Assembly: GCF_001401755.1 (NCBI RefSeq)
Contig: NZ_AVQK01000015.1
Coordinates: forward strand, 1 to 64,000
From: Aquimarina longa SW024
Lineage (GTDB): Bacteria > Bacteroidota > Bacteroidia > Flavobacteriales > Flavobacteriaceae
Direction: 5' to 3'
DNA: 64,000 nucleotides
A model generated the notes under the pieces. The model was not told where the DNA came from. It saw only the letters and a program-made list of their open reading frames with translations, and did not search any database. This document shows, piece by piece, positions 35,953 through 44,807 of this stretch. Made by a program: the position numbers and the translations under genes. Position 1 is the stretch's first letter, and each line of letters opens with the position of its first letter.

Positions 35953-36360
35953 ATGATACAAGGGGTATTAAATATTGATGGGGAAACAATTAAAGTGATA
36001 GATTATCATTATACTATTTCTCAAGGAACAGATTATAATGGCATGGTACGGTCCAATCCAGTAGCAGGTCAAATAGCAGTAACTCTAGATGTAAGTAAAT
36101 CACAAGATACAATGCTTAATGAATGGGCATTGTCTAAAACTGCAGTAAAAAAGGGAGGATTGCAGGTTCATGATAGTACAGGGATGCAGGTACGTAAGAA
36201 TATCGACTTTGATCGAGGATATTGTGTGCGGTATGATGATATTATGGAGACAGAGGGTACTGCTCAAAATATAGTGCGTATTGTAATAAGTTGTGAACAA
36301 GTAAGCTATGGAGATGCAGAAAGACATGTAAATAACTGGCCACAATTAAAAAATAGTTAA
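35953..36360 (+). CDS. TssD (Hcp-like) tube protein of a Bacteroidetes type VI system
   Basis: A 135-residue protein matching the Bacteroidetes TssD family, the Hcp equivalent that forms the inner tube of T6SS subtype iii and can carry effectors. The typical features are the GVLNIDGETIKVIDYHYTISQ opening, RSNPVAGQIAVTLD, and the C-terminal RIVISCEQVSYGD. No signal peptide is present, as expected. No other T6SS component lies in the window, so this is an orphan copy that may serve a system encoded elsewhere. It ends at a terminator about 160 bases downstream. Confidence 0.85.
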   Translation: MIQGVLNIDGETIKVIDYHYTISQGTDYNGMVRSNPVAGQIAVTLDVSKSQDTMLNEWALSKTAVKKGGLQVHDSTGMQVRKNIDFDRGYCVRYDDIMETEGTAQNIVRIVISCEQVSYGDAERHVNNWPQLKNS

Positions 36361-36901
36361 GAGTGTTAACATAAATTAAGTAGCGATAGTATTTATAAGG
36401 TTTTTGTAGGATTAATTTATTTAGTTTTAATCATACAGATATACAATAATATCCTTTTTTATAATATGTAACTTATACTTAAATATTATCTCAGAATATT
36501 TTATATAATAGTAGATATAGAACCATACGGCTAAATTGACGTATGGTTTTGTTATTTTATGATAATAAGATCAGTATGTTCTATTCACTATATCTACTCA
36601 TTGAATTTATAAATCTTAGATATAGTTAAAACTATATACTTCGATACATTCTACTTTAGTTTCAAAAGACAGTCCTAACGTTTAGATAGCTTTTTAAGAT
36701 TATAAAACTATAGCTTTTAATTATTTAGGTTGTCGTATTTATGCTAAATGAGCTGTTTTAAACAGCAAACTATCCTTACTGTAAATGGTAAACTAAAAGG
36801 ATGAATTACATTAAAATTACTGTTAGAGACTATATAACTAAAGCAAATAATTAATAAATCCCTATCTTGTTAGTGTAATTTAGATATTTAAAATAGTATT
36901 A
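36361..36901. other. Intergenic gap after the tssD gene
   Basis: It holds the terminator at 36521-36555 and a small 7-bp palindrome (GCTGTTT/AAACAGC, 36752-36766). The rest is AT-rich with no coding signal. No promoter for the histidine kinase could be assigned with confidence. Confidence 0.5.
36521..36555 (+). terminator. Rho-independent terminator downstream of tssD
   Basis: A 9-bp stem AACCATACG/CGTATGGTT with a 10-base loop is followed by a T-rich tail (TTTGTTATTTT). The distance from the gene, about 160 bases, leaves a long 3' untranslated region. Confidence 0.7.
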
Positions 36902-38353
36902 ATGCTTAAAAAGGAGCTATTTAATGTTGTAGCGAAAGACTTCAACTCAGGGTATTGGGAGCTTTGTGATGATTCACAGAAAGAGATTTGGTCAAAAAAA
37001 TTCTATGAGAGTTTAGGTTATATGAAGGAAGAAGTGCGACCAACAATAGATTATTTTTTGGAGTATTTAATACATGAGGATGATACTTCTGTTTTTAGAG
37101 ATAATTTTTTAAATTATAAGAATAATTCTATTGATTTTAGGCAGCATATAAAGATTCTAGCAAAAGAAGGGAAGTATAAGTTATATCGATGCGCAACTAA
37201 TGACGAACTACCAGTAGATATAAAATCTGAAGTTAATTTTATATTTTTTTCTGAAGTAAAATTAGAACCAGAACAAGCAACCACAAAAGATAATTTTTAT
37301 TATAAAGAAACTGCACAGATGACTTCTACAGGGAGTTGGTATGTAGATTTTGAAGAAAAGAAAAGTTATTGGGATTTTGAAACTAGACGAATTTTGGAAT
37401 ATCCAGATGATTATATTCCTTCTCTTAGAGATTCTACTAATTATTATACAGAAGATTCTAGGCAACAAGCTGCAAGTTTATTTTTTAATTGTGCTATGGC
37501 AGGCACACCTTTTAATACCGAGATTAAAATGGTGACTGCTAAAAAAAGAGTTTTTTGGGTAAAAGCAATAGGAAAACCAGTATATAATAAAAATAAAGAA
37601 ATTATAGGTGTTAGAGGTGTTTTTCAAGACATCGATGAGATCAAAAGAAAAGAATTAAGATTACGAAAATCAATTGATATTATTGCTTCCCAGAATTCTA
37701 GACTATTTAATTTTGCACATATTGTATCTCATAATCTTAGGTCACATACTAGTAACTTATCTTTATTAGTACAATTAATCGAAGACATAGATAATATTGA
37801 AGAAAAAATAGCATTTATTAAAGATGTTAAACAGATATCATGTAGCCTAAATACTACTATTGAACACCTTAATGAAATTGTAGCAATTCATACTAATAAA
37901 AGTCAGAAAAAAAAACCGGTTAAGTTTCAAGATGCTTATAATTTGGTAGTAAACGGTATCGGACAAATGATTGTTATGAGTAATGCGCAGATTAATGTAG
38001 ATTTTAAGAATTTAAATACGATTAATTATATTCCTGCATATTTAGAAAGTATTTTATTAAACCTGATAACAAATGCTATAAAATATAAACATCCTGATAG
38101 AGATCCAATACTAGAGATAAAAACTTACTGTTTGGATGATAATGAATATTTAAGAATTTCAGATAATGGTAGAGGAATTGATATGAAATTGTTTAAAGAT
38201 AAAATATTTGGGATGTATAAGACATTTCATTATAATGAGGATGCTGTAGGAATAGGACTGTTTTTAACAAAAAACCAAGTAGAATCATTAGATGGTAAAA
38301 TTACTGTTGAGAGTGAGGTTAATGTAGGTACAACTTTTATAATTGAATTTTAA
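36902..38353 (+). CDS. PAS-domain sensor histidine kinase
   Basis: A 483-residue cytosolic sensor kinase without membrane segments. An N-terminal PAS-like domain (about 8-105, YWELCDDSQKEIWSKKFYESLGY) and a second PAS_3/PAC domain (about 140-250, ending VRGVFQDIDEIKRKELRLRKS) precede the DHp helix. The phosphoacceptor His is in FAHIVSHNLRSHTSNL (about 275). The ATPase domain shows the N box LLNLITNAIKYK, G1 box DNGRGIDM and G2 box GIGLFLTKNQVE. It is followed after 20 bases by a single-domain response regulator, an apparent cognate pair. Confidence 0.88.
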   Translation: MLKKELFNVVAKDFNSGYWELCDDSQKEIWSKKFYESLGYMKEEVRPTIDYFLEYLIHEDDTSVFRDNFLNYKNNSIDFRQHIKILAKEGKYKLYRCATNDELPVDIKSEVNFIFFSEVKLEPEQATTKDNFYYKETAQMTSTGSWYVDFEEKKSYWDFETRRILEYPDDYIPSLRDSTNYYTEDSRQQAASLFFNCAMAGTPFNTEIKMVTAKKRVFWVKAIGKPVYNKNKEIIGVRGVFQDIDEIKRKELRLRKSIDIIASQNSRLFNFAHIVSHNLRSHTSNLSLLVQLIEDIDNIEEKIAFIKDVKQISCSLNTTIEHLNEIVAIHTNKSQKKKPVKFQDAYNLVVNGIGQMIVMSNAQINVDFKNLNTINYIPAYLESILLNLITNAIKYKHPDRDPILEIKTYCLDDNEYLRISDNGRGIDMKLFKDKIFGMYKTFHYNEDAVGIGLFLTKNQVESLDGKITVESEVNVGTTFIIEF

Positions 38354-38373
38354 AACAAATACAATACTTTATT

Positions 38374-38787
38374 ATGGGACATAGAATAGGGCTAGCATGT
38401 ATTATTGATGATGATAGTATGTATGTAAATCTTGTAAAAAAAATTGTGGAAGTAAAAAATTTATGTAGAAATTTAATGGTATTCCAAAATGGGATGGATG
38501 CTTTTAACTATTTTGAAGCTATTTTAACTAATTTAGATAAAAAAGCAATTCCTGAAATTATTTTCCTTGATTTAAACATGCCAATAATGGACGGTTGGGA
38601 ATTTTTGGAAAATTTTACTAAAATCAAAAATAAACTTGGAAAAACAATTACGCTTTATATTGTAAGCTCCTCGATTAATCCAGTTGATATAGAAAGAGCA
38701 AAGACGATTAATACAGTTAAAGATTATCTTATAAAACCAGTTACAATAGAAGATCTAGAAGCTATCTTTTTAAAACAAACATTATAG
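38374..38787 (+). CDS. Single-domain response regulator (receiver)
   Basis: A 137-residue CheY-like receiver with no output domain. The acidic pocket is in CIIDDDSMYV (about 12-14), the phosphoacceptor Asp in IFLDLNMPIMDGWEF (about residue 69), and the Lys in DYLIKPVTIEDL (about 122). The Ser in VSSSIN occupies the Thr/Ser position. It follows the histidine kinase by 20 bases. As it lacks a DNA-binding domain, it likely acts through protein contacts or a phosphorelay. A terminator follows immediately. Confidence 0.88.
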   Translation: MGHRIGLACIIDDDSMYVNLVKKIVEVKNLCRNLMVFQNGMDAFNYFEAILTNLDKKAIPEIIFLDLNMPIMDGWEFLENFTKIKNKLGKTITLYIVSSSINPVDIERAKTINTVKDYLIKPVTIEDLEAIFLKQTL

Positions 38788-38789
38788 AA

Positions 38790-38828
38790 AAGAGGATACC
38801 CGAAAGAACTGGGTATCCTCTTCTACTT
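38790..38828. terminator. Bidirectional terminator between the receiver and pyk
   Basis: A 12-bp stem AAGAGGATACCC/GGGTATCCTCTT with a 9-base loop (GAAAGAACT) lies three bases after the receiver stop and before the convergent pyk stop. Confidence 0.85.
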
Positions 38829-38842
38829 ATTTTTTACTATTC

Positions 38843-40270
38843 TTAAATCTGTGAAACCCTAAGTGTGTTTACCATTCCTTTTGCTGTAATAGGCATTGCA
38901 GCAAGATTGATCAACATGTCACCTTGTTGTACAAAACCACGTTCTAATGCAATTTTATTAATATCCTCTACAGTTTCATCAGTACTTACAAATTTGTCGT
39001 AGTAAAAGGCTTTTACTCCCCAAAGAAGGCTAAGCTGAGAAAGGATTCTATGATTACTTGTAAAGACCAAAATATGAGCATCTGGTCTCCATGCAGAGAT
39101 TTGAAAAGCAGTATATCCACTATTGGTAAGAGTACAGATTGCTTTAGCATTAATATCATTTGCCATATGCGCGGCATGATAACAAATTGATTTAGTAATA
39201 AATCTGTTAGTTCTAATGTGTGGAGGAGCTTGAGGAACTGTTATTAAATCCGAGTCTTCGACACTTTTAATGACTTTAGACATGGTTTCAATTACTTGTA
39301 CTGGATACTTCCCTACAGAAGTCTCACCGGATAACATCACAGCATCAGCTCCATCCATTACTGAGTTAGCCACATCATTTACCTCAGCACGTGTTGGTGT
39401 AAGGCTATCAATCATGGTTTCCATCATCTGTGTTGCGATAATTACAGGTATCCTAGCTGTTTTTGCTTTCAACACTAATTTTTTCTGAATTAACGGGACT
39501 TCCTGAGCAGGAATTTCTACTCCTAGATCTCCTCGGGCAACCATTAGTCCATCACAATAAGCCACAATTTTATCAATATTTTCTACACCTTCAGGCTTCT
39601 CAATTTTGGCAATAATTGGGATTTTATGTTCGCTATGTTCTTTGATAAGATCTTGTAATTCGATAAGATCCTGAGCATGTCGGACAAAAGATAGTGCCAT
39701 CCAGTCAACTCCTTGTTTACAAGCAAAAATGGCATCTTTTACATCTTTTTCTGTCAATGCAGGTAAAGAGATTTTGGTATTTGGTAAATTAACACCTTTT
39801 TTAGATTTTAAAGGCCCTCCTTGTATTACTTTGGCTTTAACGGTGTCTTTTTTGTTTGAAGAAACAACTTCAAAAATTAATTTACCATCATCTAATAATA
39901 TTTTTTCTCCTGCTTTTACATCTTTAGGAAAACTTTGGTAGTTCATATAAACTTTCTCAGAAGAACCTTCAAAGGGTTCTCCTGTTACAAAATTGATAGT
40001 ATCTCCATCATTAACAATGACATCACCTTTCATAACACCTACTCGCAATTTTGGTCCTTGTAGATCACCAAGTATTGCTGCATTATAGCCATGTTCTTTA
40101 CTTAATTTTCGTATCATTGTTACACGCTCTTTAACATCGCTATAATCAGCATGAGAGAAATTTATCCTGAAAACGTTAACACCAGCTTCCAGCATTTTTT
40201 TTAAGATCTCTTCGCTACTTGTTGCGGGTCCTAGGGTAGCAACTATTTTAGTTTTTTTACGTTTTGGCAT
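38843..40270 (-). CDS. pyk: Pyruvate kinase
   Basis: A 475-residue pyruvate kinase, which converts phosphoenolpyruvate and ADP to pyruvate and ATP. The N-terminal KTKIVATLGPATSS, VFRINFSHADY, the active-site signature PIIAKIEKPEGVENID and MVARGDLGVEIPA are intact. The start overlaps the stop of the IPExxxVDY gene by one base (TAATG), indicating translational coupling. Length is normal and no phosphotransferase C-terminal extension is present. Confidence 0.97.
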   Translation of the reverse strand: MPKRKKTKIVATLGPATSSEEILKKMLEAGVNVFRINFSHADYSDVKERVTMIRKLSKEHGYNAAILGDLQGPKLRVGVMKGDVIVNDGDTINFVTGEPFEGSSEKVYMNYQSFPKDVKAGEKILLDDGKLIFEVVSSNKKDTVKAKVIQGGPLKSKKGVNLPNTKISLPALTEKDVKDAIFACKQGVDWMALSFVRHAQDLIELQDLIKEHSEHKIPIIAKIEKPEGVENIDKIVAYCDGLMVARGDLGVEIPAQEVPLIQKKLVLKAKTARIPVIIATQMMETMIDSLTPTRAEVNDVANSVMDGADAVMLSGETSVGKYPVQVIETMSKVIKSVEDSDLITVPQAPPHIRTNRFITKSICYHAAHMANDINAKAICTLTNSGYTAFQISAWRPDAHILVFTSNHRILSQLSLLWGVKAFYYDKFVSTDETVEDINKIALERGFVQQGDMLINLAAMPITAKGMVNTLRVSQI

Positions 40271-40767
40271 TATTCGAATATTAAGTTGTTTTTTGATTTA
40301 AGTGTTGACCACTCTATTGTATATGCGGTTATAATTTGTGAAATAGCAGCTATGTTAGTAACTAAAGATGTACTAGAGAAATTTGAAGATTCTGTTTCTA
40401 CCTTTAAAAAATAATCTACATTTTTTAATTCTGGAATTAAATATTTTGTAGCATATATATCTGATACTATATTAGTAAATAACCCTTCAGAAAGATGGCT
40501 TTTTGATCCTGTGTGAATTTGAAATTTATTTCCAAAAAGATTGTATGTATTATACTTAAAATGATCATCATACTGATATAGCGGAAAATTTGCTATAAGA
40601 TCATTATTATAGTTAAAATTAATATCTTCTTTTTTTCTAAAAAGCTTTAAATTCAGACTTTTATTTAACAAAAATGCTAATCTATATGAAGGTAATGAAC
40701 AATGAATAGCAATAAGCTCATAGTCATCATCGGTAATGCTATCTATTACTAAACGTTGAATAGCCAC
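40270..40767 (-). CDS. IPExxxVDY family protein
   Basis: A 165-residue protein carrying the family-naming motif IPELKNVDY (about residues 105-113). The family is restricted to Bacteroidota and is found next to pyruvate kinase. N-terminal residues 1-70 form a hydrophobic strand/helix core (DDDYELIAIHCSLPSYRLAFLLNK). The function is unknown. Its stop overlaps the pyk start, so the two are expressed together and a link to PEP or pyruvate metabolism is possible, though inferred only from position. Confidence 0.88.
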   Translation of the reverse strand: MAIQRLVIDSITDDDYELIAIHCSLPSYRLAFLLNKSLNLKLFRKKEDINFNYNNDLIANFPLYQYDDHFKYNTYNLFGNKFQIHTGSKSHLSEGLFTNIVSDIYATKYLIPELKNVDYFLKVETESSNFSSTSLVTNIAAISQIITAYTIEWSTLKSKNNLIFE

Positions 40768-40934
40768 TTTGATTTTATTTCATAATTAACACGAAATATA
40801 CAAATTATATCATCCAACAAGTTTAATTAATTATAAAGTTATTTTACGAAAACGATAGAGTTAGTATCTTTTGCTTATAAAAATTAGAATTTATATAAGA
40901 AACAGATATTTTGGTACATATTGTTTGTAACGAT

Positions 40935-41669
40935 CTAGATATTAATCTTAGATTGAAATGCAAAATAAGCTCTTTTTGAAGCTTTTTCTTCCGCTTTCTT
41001 TTTTGAAGTAGCTCGTGCTTTTGCAATTACTTTGTCATCTATCCAAAGTTTTACGGCAAAATGCTTCATTTCGTCTTTTCCTGTATCCTCATACACTTCA
41101 TAATTAAACGCTTTCTTCTCTTTTTGACACCATTCTATCAACAAGCTTTTATAGCTAATAACTTGCCCCTCGAGACTTTCTATGTCTACATAGGGGTTAA
41201 TAACGGCTTCTTGTATAAATCGTTCACAGTATACAAAACCACGATCTAGATAAATAGCTCCAATTAAGGCTTCAAAAAGGTTACCATGTATATTTATTCC
41301 AAATTGAGATTTTGGAATATTGGTTCTTACTAATTCAATTAATTTAAGATCTTTACCAAGTTCATTAAGATGCTTTCTACTTACAATTTTGGCTCTCATT
41401 TTGGTTAAATAGCCTTCATTGCCTTCAGGTACTTCTTTGAATAAGTGCGCAGCAATAACGCAACTAAGCATAGCATCACCAAGAAACTCTAGCCTTTCGA
41501 AATTGATTGCATTTCCTTTTTTATCTTTTAGATTTAAAGATCTATGAGTAAATGCTTTTTCGTACGTACTGATAGTTTTGGGTTTGAAACCTAGTATTTT
41601 TTGAATTTTGGCAAAAAAATTCCCGTTCTTTTCAGAGCGGGAATTAAATATGTTTCGAATAACATTCAT
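40935..41669 (-). CDS. rnc: Ribonuclease III
   Basis: A 244-residue double-strand-specific RNase involved in rRNA and structured RNA processing. The signature ERLEFLGDAMLSCVIA (about residues 56-71) carries the catalytic acidic residues, and a second pair is in GNLFEALIGAIYLDRGF. The C-terminal dsRNA-binding domain covers about 165-235 (SYKSLLIEWCQKE...ATSKKKAEEKASKRAYF). The start is adjacent to the fabF stop, with no gap, so acpP-fabF-rnc form one transcript. Confidence 0.96.
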   Translation of the reverse strand: MNVIRNIFNSRSEKNGNFFAKIQKILGFKPKTISTYEKAFTHRSLNLKDKKGNAINFERLEFLGDAMLSCVIAAHLFKEVPEGNEGYLTKMRAKIVSRKHLNELGKDLKLIELVRTNIPKSQFGINIHGNLFEALIGAIYLDRGFVYCERFIQEAVINPYVDIESLEGQVISYKSLLIEWCQKEKKAFNYEVYEDTGKDEMKHFAVKLWIDDKVIAKARATSKKKAEEKASKRAYFAFQSKINI

Positions 41670-42923
41670 TTATTCGTTCAATTTTTTAAATAACACACAA
41701 GCGTTATGACCTCCGAAACCAAAAGTATTACTCATTGCATATGTGATGTCACGTTTTTGCGCTTTGTTTAATGTCAAATTCAATGAAGAATCTATGTTTT
41801 CATCCACAGTCGTGTGATTGATAGTAGGAGGCACAATACTGTTTTGCATAGCTAGAATAGATGCTATTGCTTCTATTGCTCCTGCAGCACCAAGTAAGTG
41901 TCCTGTCATAGATTTTGTCGAATTGATATTGATATTAGATGTATGATCTCCAAAAACTTTAGTAATAGCTTTCAGTTCTGCCACATCTCCTAAAGGAGTG
42001 GATGTGCCATGAGTGTTTATAGCGTCTACTTGTTCTGGTGTAACTCCTGCATCTTTTAAACAGTTAAGCATCACACGTTCTACGCCTATTCCATCAGGGT
42101 GTGGTGCTGTCATATGATATGCATCACTAGACATTCCTCCACCGACGACTTCGGCATAAATTTTAGCACCTCGTGCTTTTGCGTGTTCATATTCTTCAAG
42201 AATAAGAGCCCCACTACCTTCTCCCAAAACAAAACCATCTCTGGTTGCGTCAAATGGTCTGGAGGCTGTTTCTGGACTATCATTTCTTGTAGATAAAGCG
42301 TGCATCGCATTAAATCCTCCCATACCAGCTATAGTAACTGCAGCTTCACTTCCTCCTGTAATAATAATATCACAATGTCCTAAACGGATATAGTTTAGTG
42401 CATCGATCATTGCATTAGCAGAAGAAGCACAGGCAGATACAGTGGTATAATTAGGTCCCATAAAACCATTTCGGATAGAAATATGTCCTGGAGCAATATC
42501 GGCAATCATTTTCGGGATAAAGAAAGGGTTGAAACGAGGTGTTCCATTACCATTGGCATAACCAACTACTTCTTCCTGAAAAGTTTCTATTCCACCAATT
42601 CCTGCTCCCCAGATTACACCAACTCTAAATTTATCAACCTTTTCTAGATCAATAGCAGCATCTTTTATAGCTTCTTCAGAAGATACAATGGCATACTGAG
42701 CAAATTTATCAAGCTTACGTGCTTCTTTTCTATCAAAATAATCTGTAGGAGAATAATTTTTGACTTCACAAGCAAATTTAGTCTTGAAATGCTCGGTGTC
42801 GAAATAGCTAATGGGTGCGCAACCGCTTTTACCATTAACTAATCCATCCCAATATTCATCAATATTGTTACCGATAGGCGTTAACGCCCCTAGTCCTGTG
42901 ACTACAACTCGCTTAAGATTCAT
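41670..42923 (-). CDS. fabF: Beta-ketoacyl-ACP synthase II (FabF)
   Basis: A 417-residue condensing enzyme of type II fatty-acid synthesis that elongates acyl-ACP with malonyl-ACP. The catalytic Cys is in TVSACASSANAMIDAL (about 167), and the two His residues are in NTHGTSTPLGD (about 307) and TGHLLGAAGAIEA (about 344). The length is standard. It lies 17 bases after acpP and abuts rnc. Confidence 0.97.
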   Translation of the reverse strand: MNLKRVVVTGLGALTPIGNNIDEYWDGLVNGKSGCAPISYFDTEHFKTKFACEVKNYSPTDYFDRKEARKLDKFAQYAIVSSEEAIKDAAIDLEKVDKFRVGVIWGAGIGGIETFQEEVVGYANGNGTPRFNPFFIPKMIADIAPGHISIRNGFMGPNYTTVSACASSANAMIDALNYIRLGHCDIIITGGSEAAVTIAGMGGFNAMHALSTRNDSPETASRPFDATRDGFVLGEGSGALILEEYEHAKARGAKIYAEVVGGGMSSDAYHMTAPHPDGIGVERVMLNCLKDAGVTPEQVDAINTHGTSTPLGDVAELKAITKVFGDHTSNININSTKSMTGHLLGAAGAIEAIASILAMQNSIVPPTINHTTVDENIDSSLNLTLNKAQKRDITYAMSNTFGFGGHNACVLFKKLNE

Positions 42924-42940
42924 ACTTTGTTGTGAAATTA

Positions 42941-43174
42941 TTACTTTGCGTCTTCAATATATGATATTGCTTGACCAACTGTTGCAATGTTCTCAGCTTG
43001 ATCATCTGGAATCTGAATATCGAATTCTTTTTCGAATTCCATAATCAATTCTACGGTGTCTAACGAATCAGCGCCTAGGTCGTTTGTGAAACTAGCTTCA
43101 TTTACAACTTCGTTTTCGTCTACTCCTAATTTGTCAACGATTATCGCTTTTACTCTTGATGCAATGTCTGACAT
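42941..43174 (-). CDS. acpP: Acyl carrier protein
   Basis: A 77-residue acidic acyl carrier protein. The phosphopantetheine attachment Ser is in [16 protein letters not shown] (about residue 39). It carries growing acyl chains for FabF, which follows 17 bases later. It is the first gene of the acpP-fabF-rnc transcript and has a full promoter at 43206-43239. Confidence 0.97.
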   Translation of the reverse strand: MSDIASRVKAIIVDKLGVDENEVVNEASFTNDLGADSLDTVELIMEFEKEFDIQIPDDQAENIATVGQAISYIEDAK

Positions 43175-43205
43175 AATGTTTAATTTTAATTTTTAAATTA
43201 GGTGG

Positions 43206-43239
43206 CAAAAATAAAAAACTTTATTTTAAAACCCCACAA
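43206..43239 (-). promoter_or_regulatory. Promoter of the acpP-fabF-rnc operon
   Basis: On the minus strand a -33 TTG (43237-43239) is separated by 23 bases from a -7 TATTTTTG box (43206-43213), within the spacing range of Bacteroidetes promoters. The -7 box lies 31 bases upstream of the acpP ATG. Confidence 0.55.
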
Positions 43240-43358
43240 TCCCGTAAAAATGTATCTGTATTTTATCAAATATAGCGAAGTATTAGCTTTTTGCTGCCTA
43301 AAAATGGATAATAATTATTTTTTTTGTGCTCTCTAATTAACAATTTATCATACTATCT

Positions 43359-43934
43359 ATGAAACGTATTATAATTTTTGCTTCTGGTTCAGGTACTAAT
43401 GCTGAAAATATAATTAAATACTTTCACAAGCGAAAAATTGCCGAGGTAACACATGTATTCTCTAACAACCTGCGTGCCAAAGTTTTAAAAAGAGCTCATG
43501 CCTTGAAGGTAAAGGCGTTACACTTTGACAAAGAGTCATTTTATGAGACCAATGAGGTTCTTAATATTTTAAAAGATGCCAAACCTGATATAATTGTGTT
43601 GGCTGGGTTTTTATGGATATTTCCTAAAAAAATTATCGATGTTTTTCCTAATATGGTTGTAAATGTTCACCCAGCATTATTACCTAAATATGGAGGAAAA
43701 GGAATGTATGGACATCATGTACATGAGGCTGTAGTTAAAAATAAAGAAAAAGAAAGCGGGATTACTATTCATTATGTAAACGAGCATTATGATGAAGGAG
43801 CAATAGTTTTTCAGGCTACAACTTCAATATCAGAAGGAGATTCTGCCGAAGATGTTGCTCAGGCGATTCATCGATTAGAACATAAACACTTTCCTGTTGT
43901 TATCGAAAAATTATTACTTACTAAAGAAGATTAG
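43359..43934 (+). CDS. purN: Phosphoribosylglycinamide formyltransferase PurN
   Basis: A 191-residue GAR transformylase, which uses 10-formyl-THF for the third step of purine synthesis. The N-terminal IIIFASGSGTNAENI is the phosphate loop. The catalytic residues appear in VVNVHPALLPKYGG (Asn/His, about 103-106) and HYDEGAIVFQ (Asp, about 142). Length is normal. It is divergent from acpP; purF is 3.7 kb away on the same strand. Confidence 0.95.
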   Translation: MKRIIIFASGSGTNAENIIKYFHKRKIAEVTHVFSNNLRAKVLKRAHALKVKALHFDKESFYETNEVLNILKDAKPDIIVLAGFLWIFPKKIIDVFPNMVVNVHPALLPKYGGKGMYGHHVHEAVVKNKEKESGITIHYVNEHYDEGAIVFQATTSISEGDSAEDVAQAIHRLEHKHFPVVIEKLLLTKED

Positions 43935-44076
43935 TTTAAGGATATTCATCTAAGATAGCTTAGTTAGTGAAGTACTTTTGTATTATAAATTAGCTTTGAC
44001 AGGTTCAATGTGATATCCAAAAATATATTTGACGAAGCCGAACATATCTATTAATAAATAATGATCAACAAAGAAA

Positions 44077-44712
44077 ATGGCTAAGAAAGAAAAATTTTAT
44101 GTGGTTTGGGAAGGACATACCCCTGGGATTTATACTAAGTGGAGTGATTGTAAGGCAGCAGTAGATGGATATGCAGGTGCAAAATATAAATCTTTTGAAT
44201 CGTTTGATATAGCAAAAAAGGCATACGATGGAAATTACGAGGATTATAAAGGAAAAAGTAAGCCAAAAGCTACACTTACCCCCGAACAGGTAGAAAAGAT
44301 AGGAGAACCTAATCTATATTCTATTTCTGTAGATGCTGCATCAAGTGGTAATCCTGGAAAGATGGAGTATCGTGGAGTAGATACTCAAACGGAAAAACAA
44401 TTGTTTCATCAAGGACCTTTTATACAAGGCACAAATAATATAGGAGAGTTTTTAGCACTAGTACATGGTCTGGCTTATCTAAAAAAGAAAAATAGCGATC
44501 GTATTATTTATTCTGATTCTAGAATAGCAATAGGATGGGTGAAAAAGAAAATCTGTAGAACAAAGCTAGAAAGAACACCAAAAAACGAAGAAATGTTTCA
44601 TTTGGTAGACCGTGCAATACAATGGCTCAAAGACAATACTTATACTACTAAAATTGTAAAATGGGAAACAAAAGCTTGGGGAGAGATTCCTGCAGATTTT
44701 GGAAGGAAATGA
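44077..44712 (+). CDS. rnhA: Ribonuclease HI with N-terminal viroplasmin domain
   Basis: A 211-residue RNase H1-type protein that cleaves RNA in RNA-DNA hybrids. The N-terminal caulimovirus viroplasmin/hybrid-binding domain (KFYVVWEGHTPGIYTKWSDC..YKSF, about 4-52) is followed by an RNase H domain. The metal ligands are in YSISVDAASSGNPG (Asp, about 84), GTNNIGEFLALVHGL (Glu) and IIYSDSRIAIGWV (Asp). Residues DVA..SGNPGKMEYRG fit the Bacteroidota subgroup. It ends at a terminator shared with the convergent protease gene. Confidence 0.9.
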   Translation: MAKKEKFYVVWEGHTPGIYTKWSDCKAAVDGYAGAKYKSFESFDIAKKAYDGNYEDYKGKSKPKATLTPEQVEKIGEPNLYSISVDAASSGNPGKMEYRGVDTQTEKQLFHQGPFIQGTNNIGEFLALVHGLAYLKKKNSDRIIYSDSRIAIGWVKKKICRTKLERTPKNEEMFHLVDRAIQWLKDNTYTTKIVKWETKAWGEIPADFGRK

Positions 44713-44754
44713 AATAGTTTTAAAAAATGTATCCTCAGGGAATGTTATTTATAA

Positions 44755-44790
44755 AAAAATGCTCCGAATATTTTTTCGGAGCATTTTTAA
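44755..44790. terminator. Bidirectional terminator between rnhA and the astacin-like protease
   Basis: A 14-bp stem (arms 44755-44768 and 44775-44788, core TGCTCCGAA) with a 6-base loop lies between the two convergent genes. A and T runs flank both sides. Confidence 0.88.
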
Positions 44791-44807
44791 TTAAGCTTAA
44801 ACTTTAA

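Noticed and set aside
36752..36766. Short palindrome in the gap before the histidine kinase
   Set aside because: Seven-base arms in AT-rich DNA are expected by chance, and no second copy or gene-proximal position supports a function.
40844..41026. Small open frame overlapping the 3' end of rnc
   Set aside because: It overlaps the dsRNA-binding domain of RNase III in another frame and has no supporting features.
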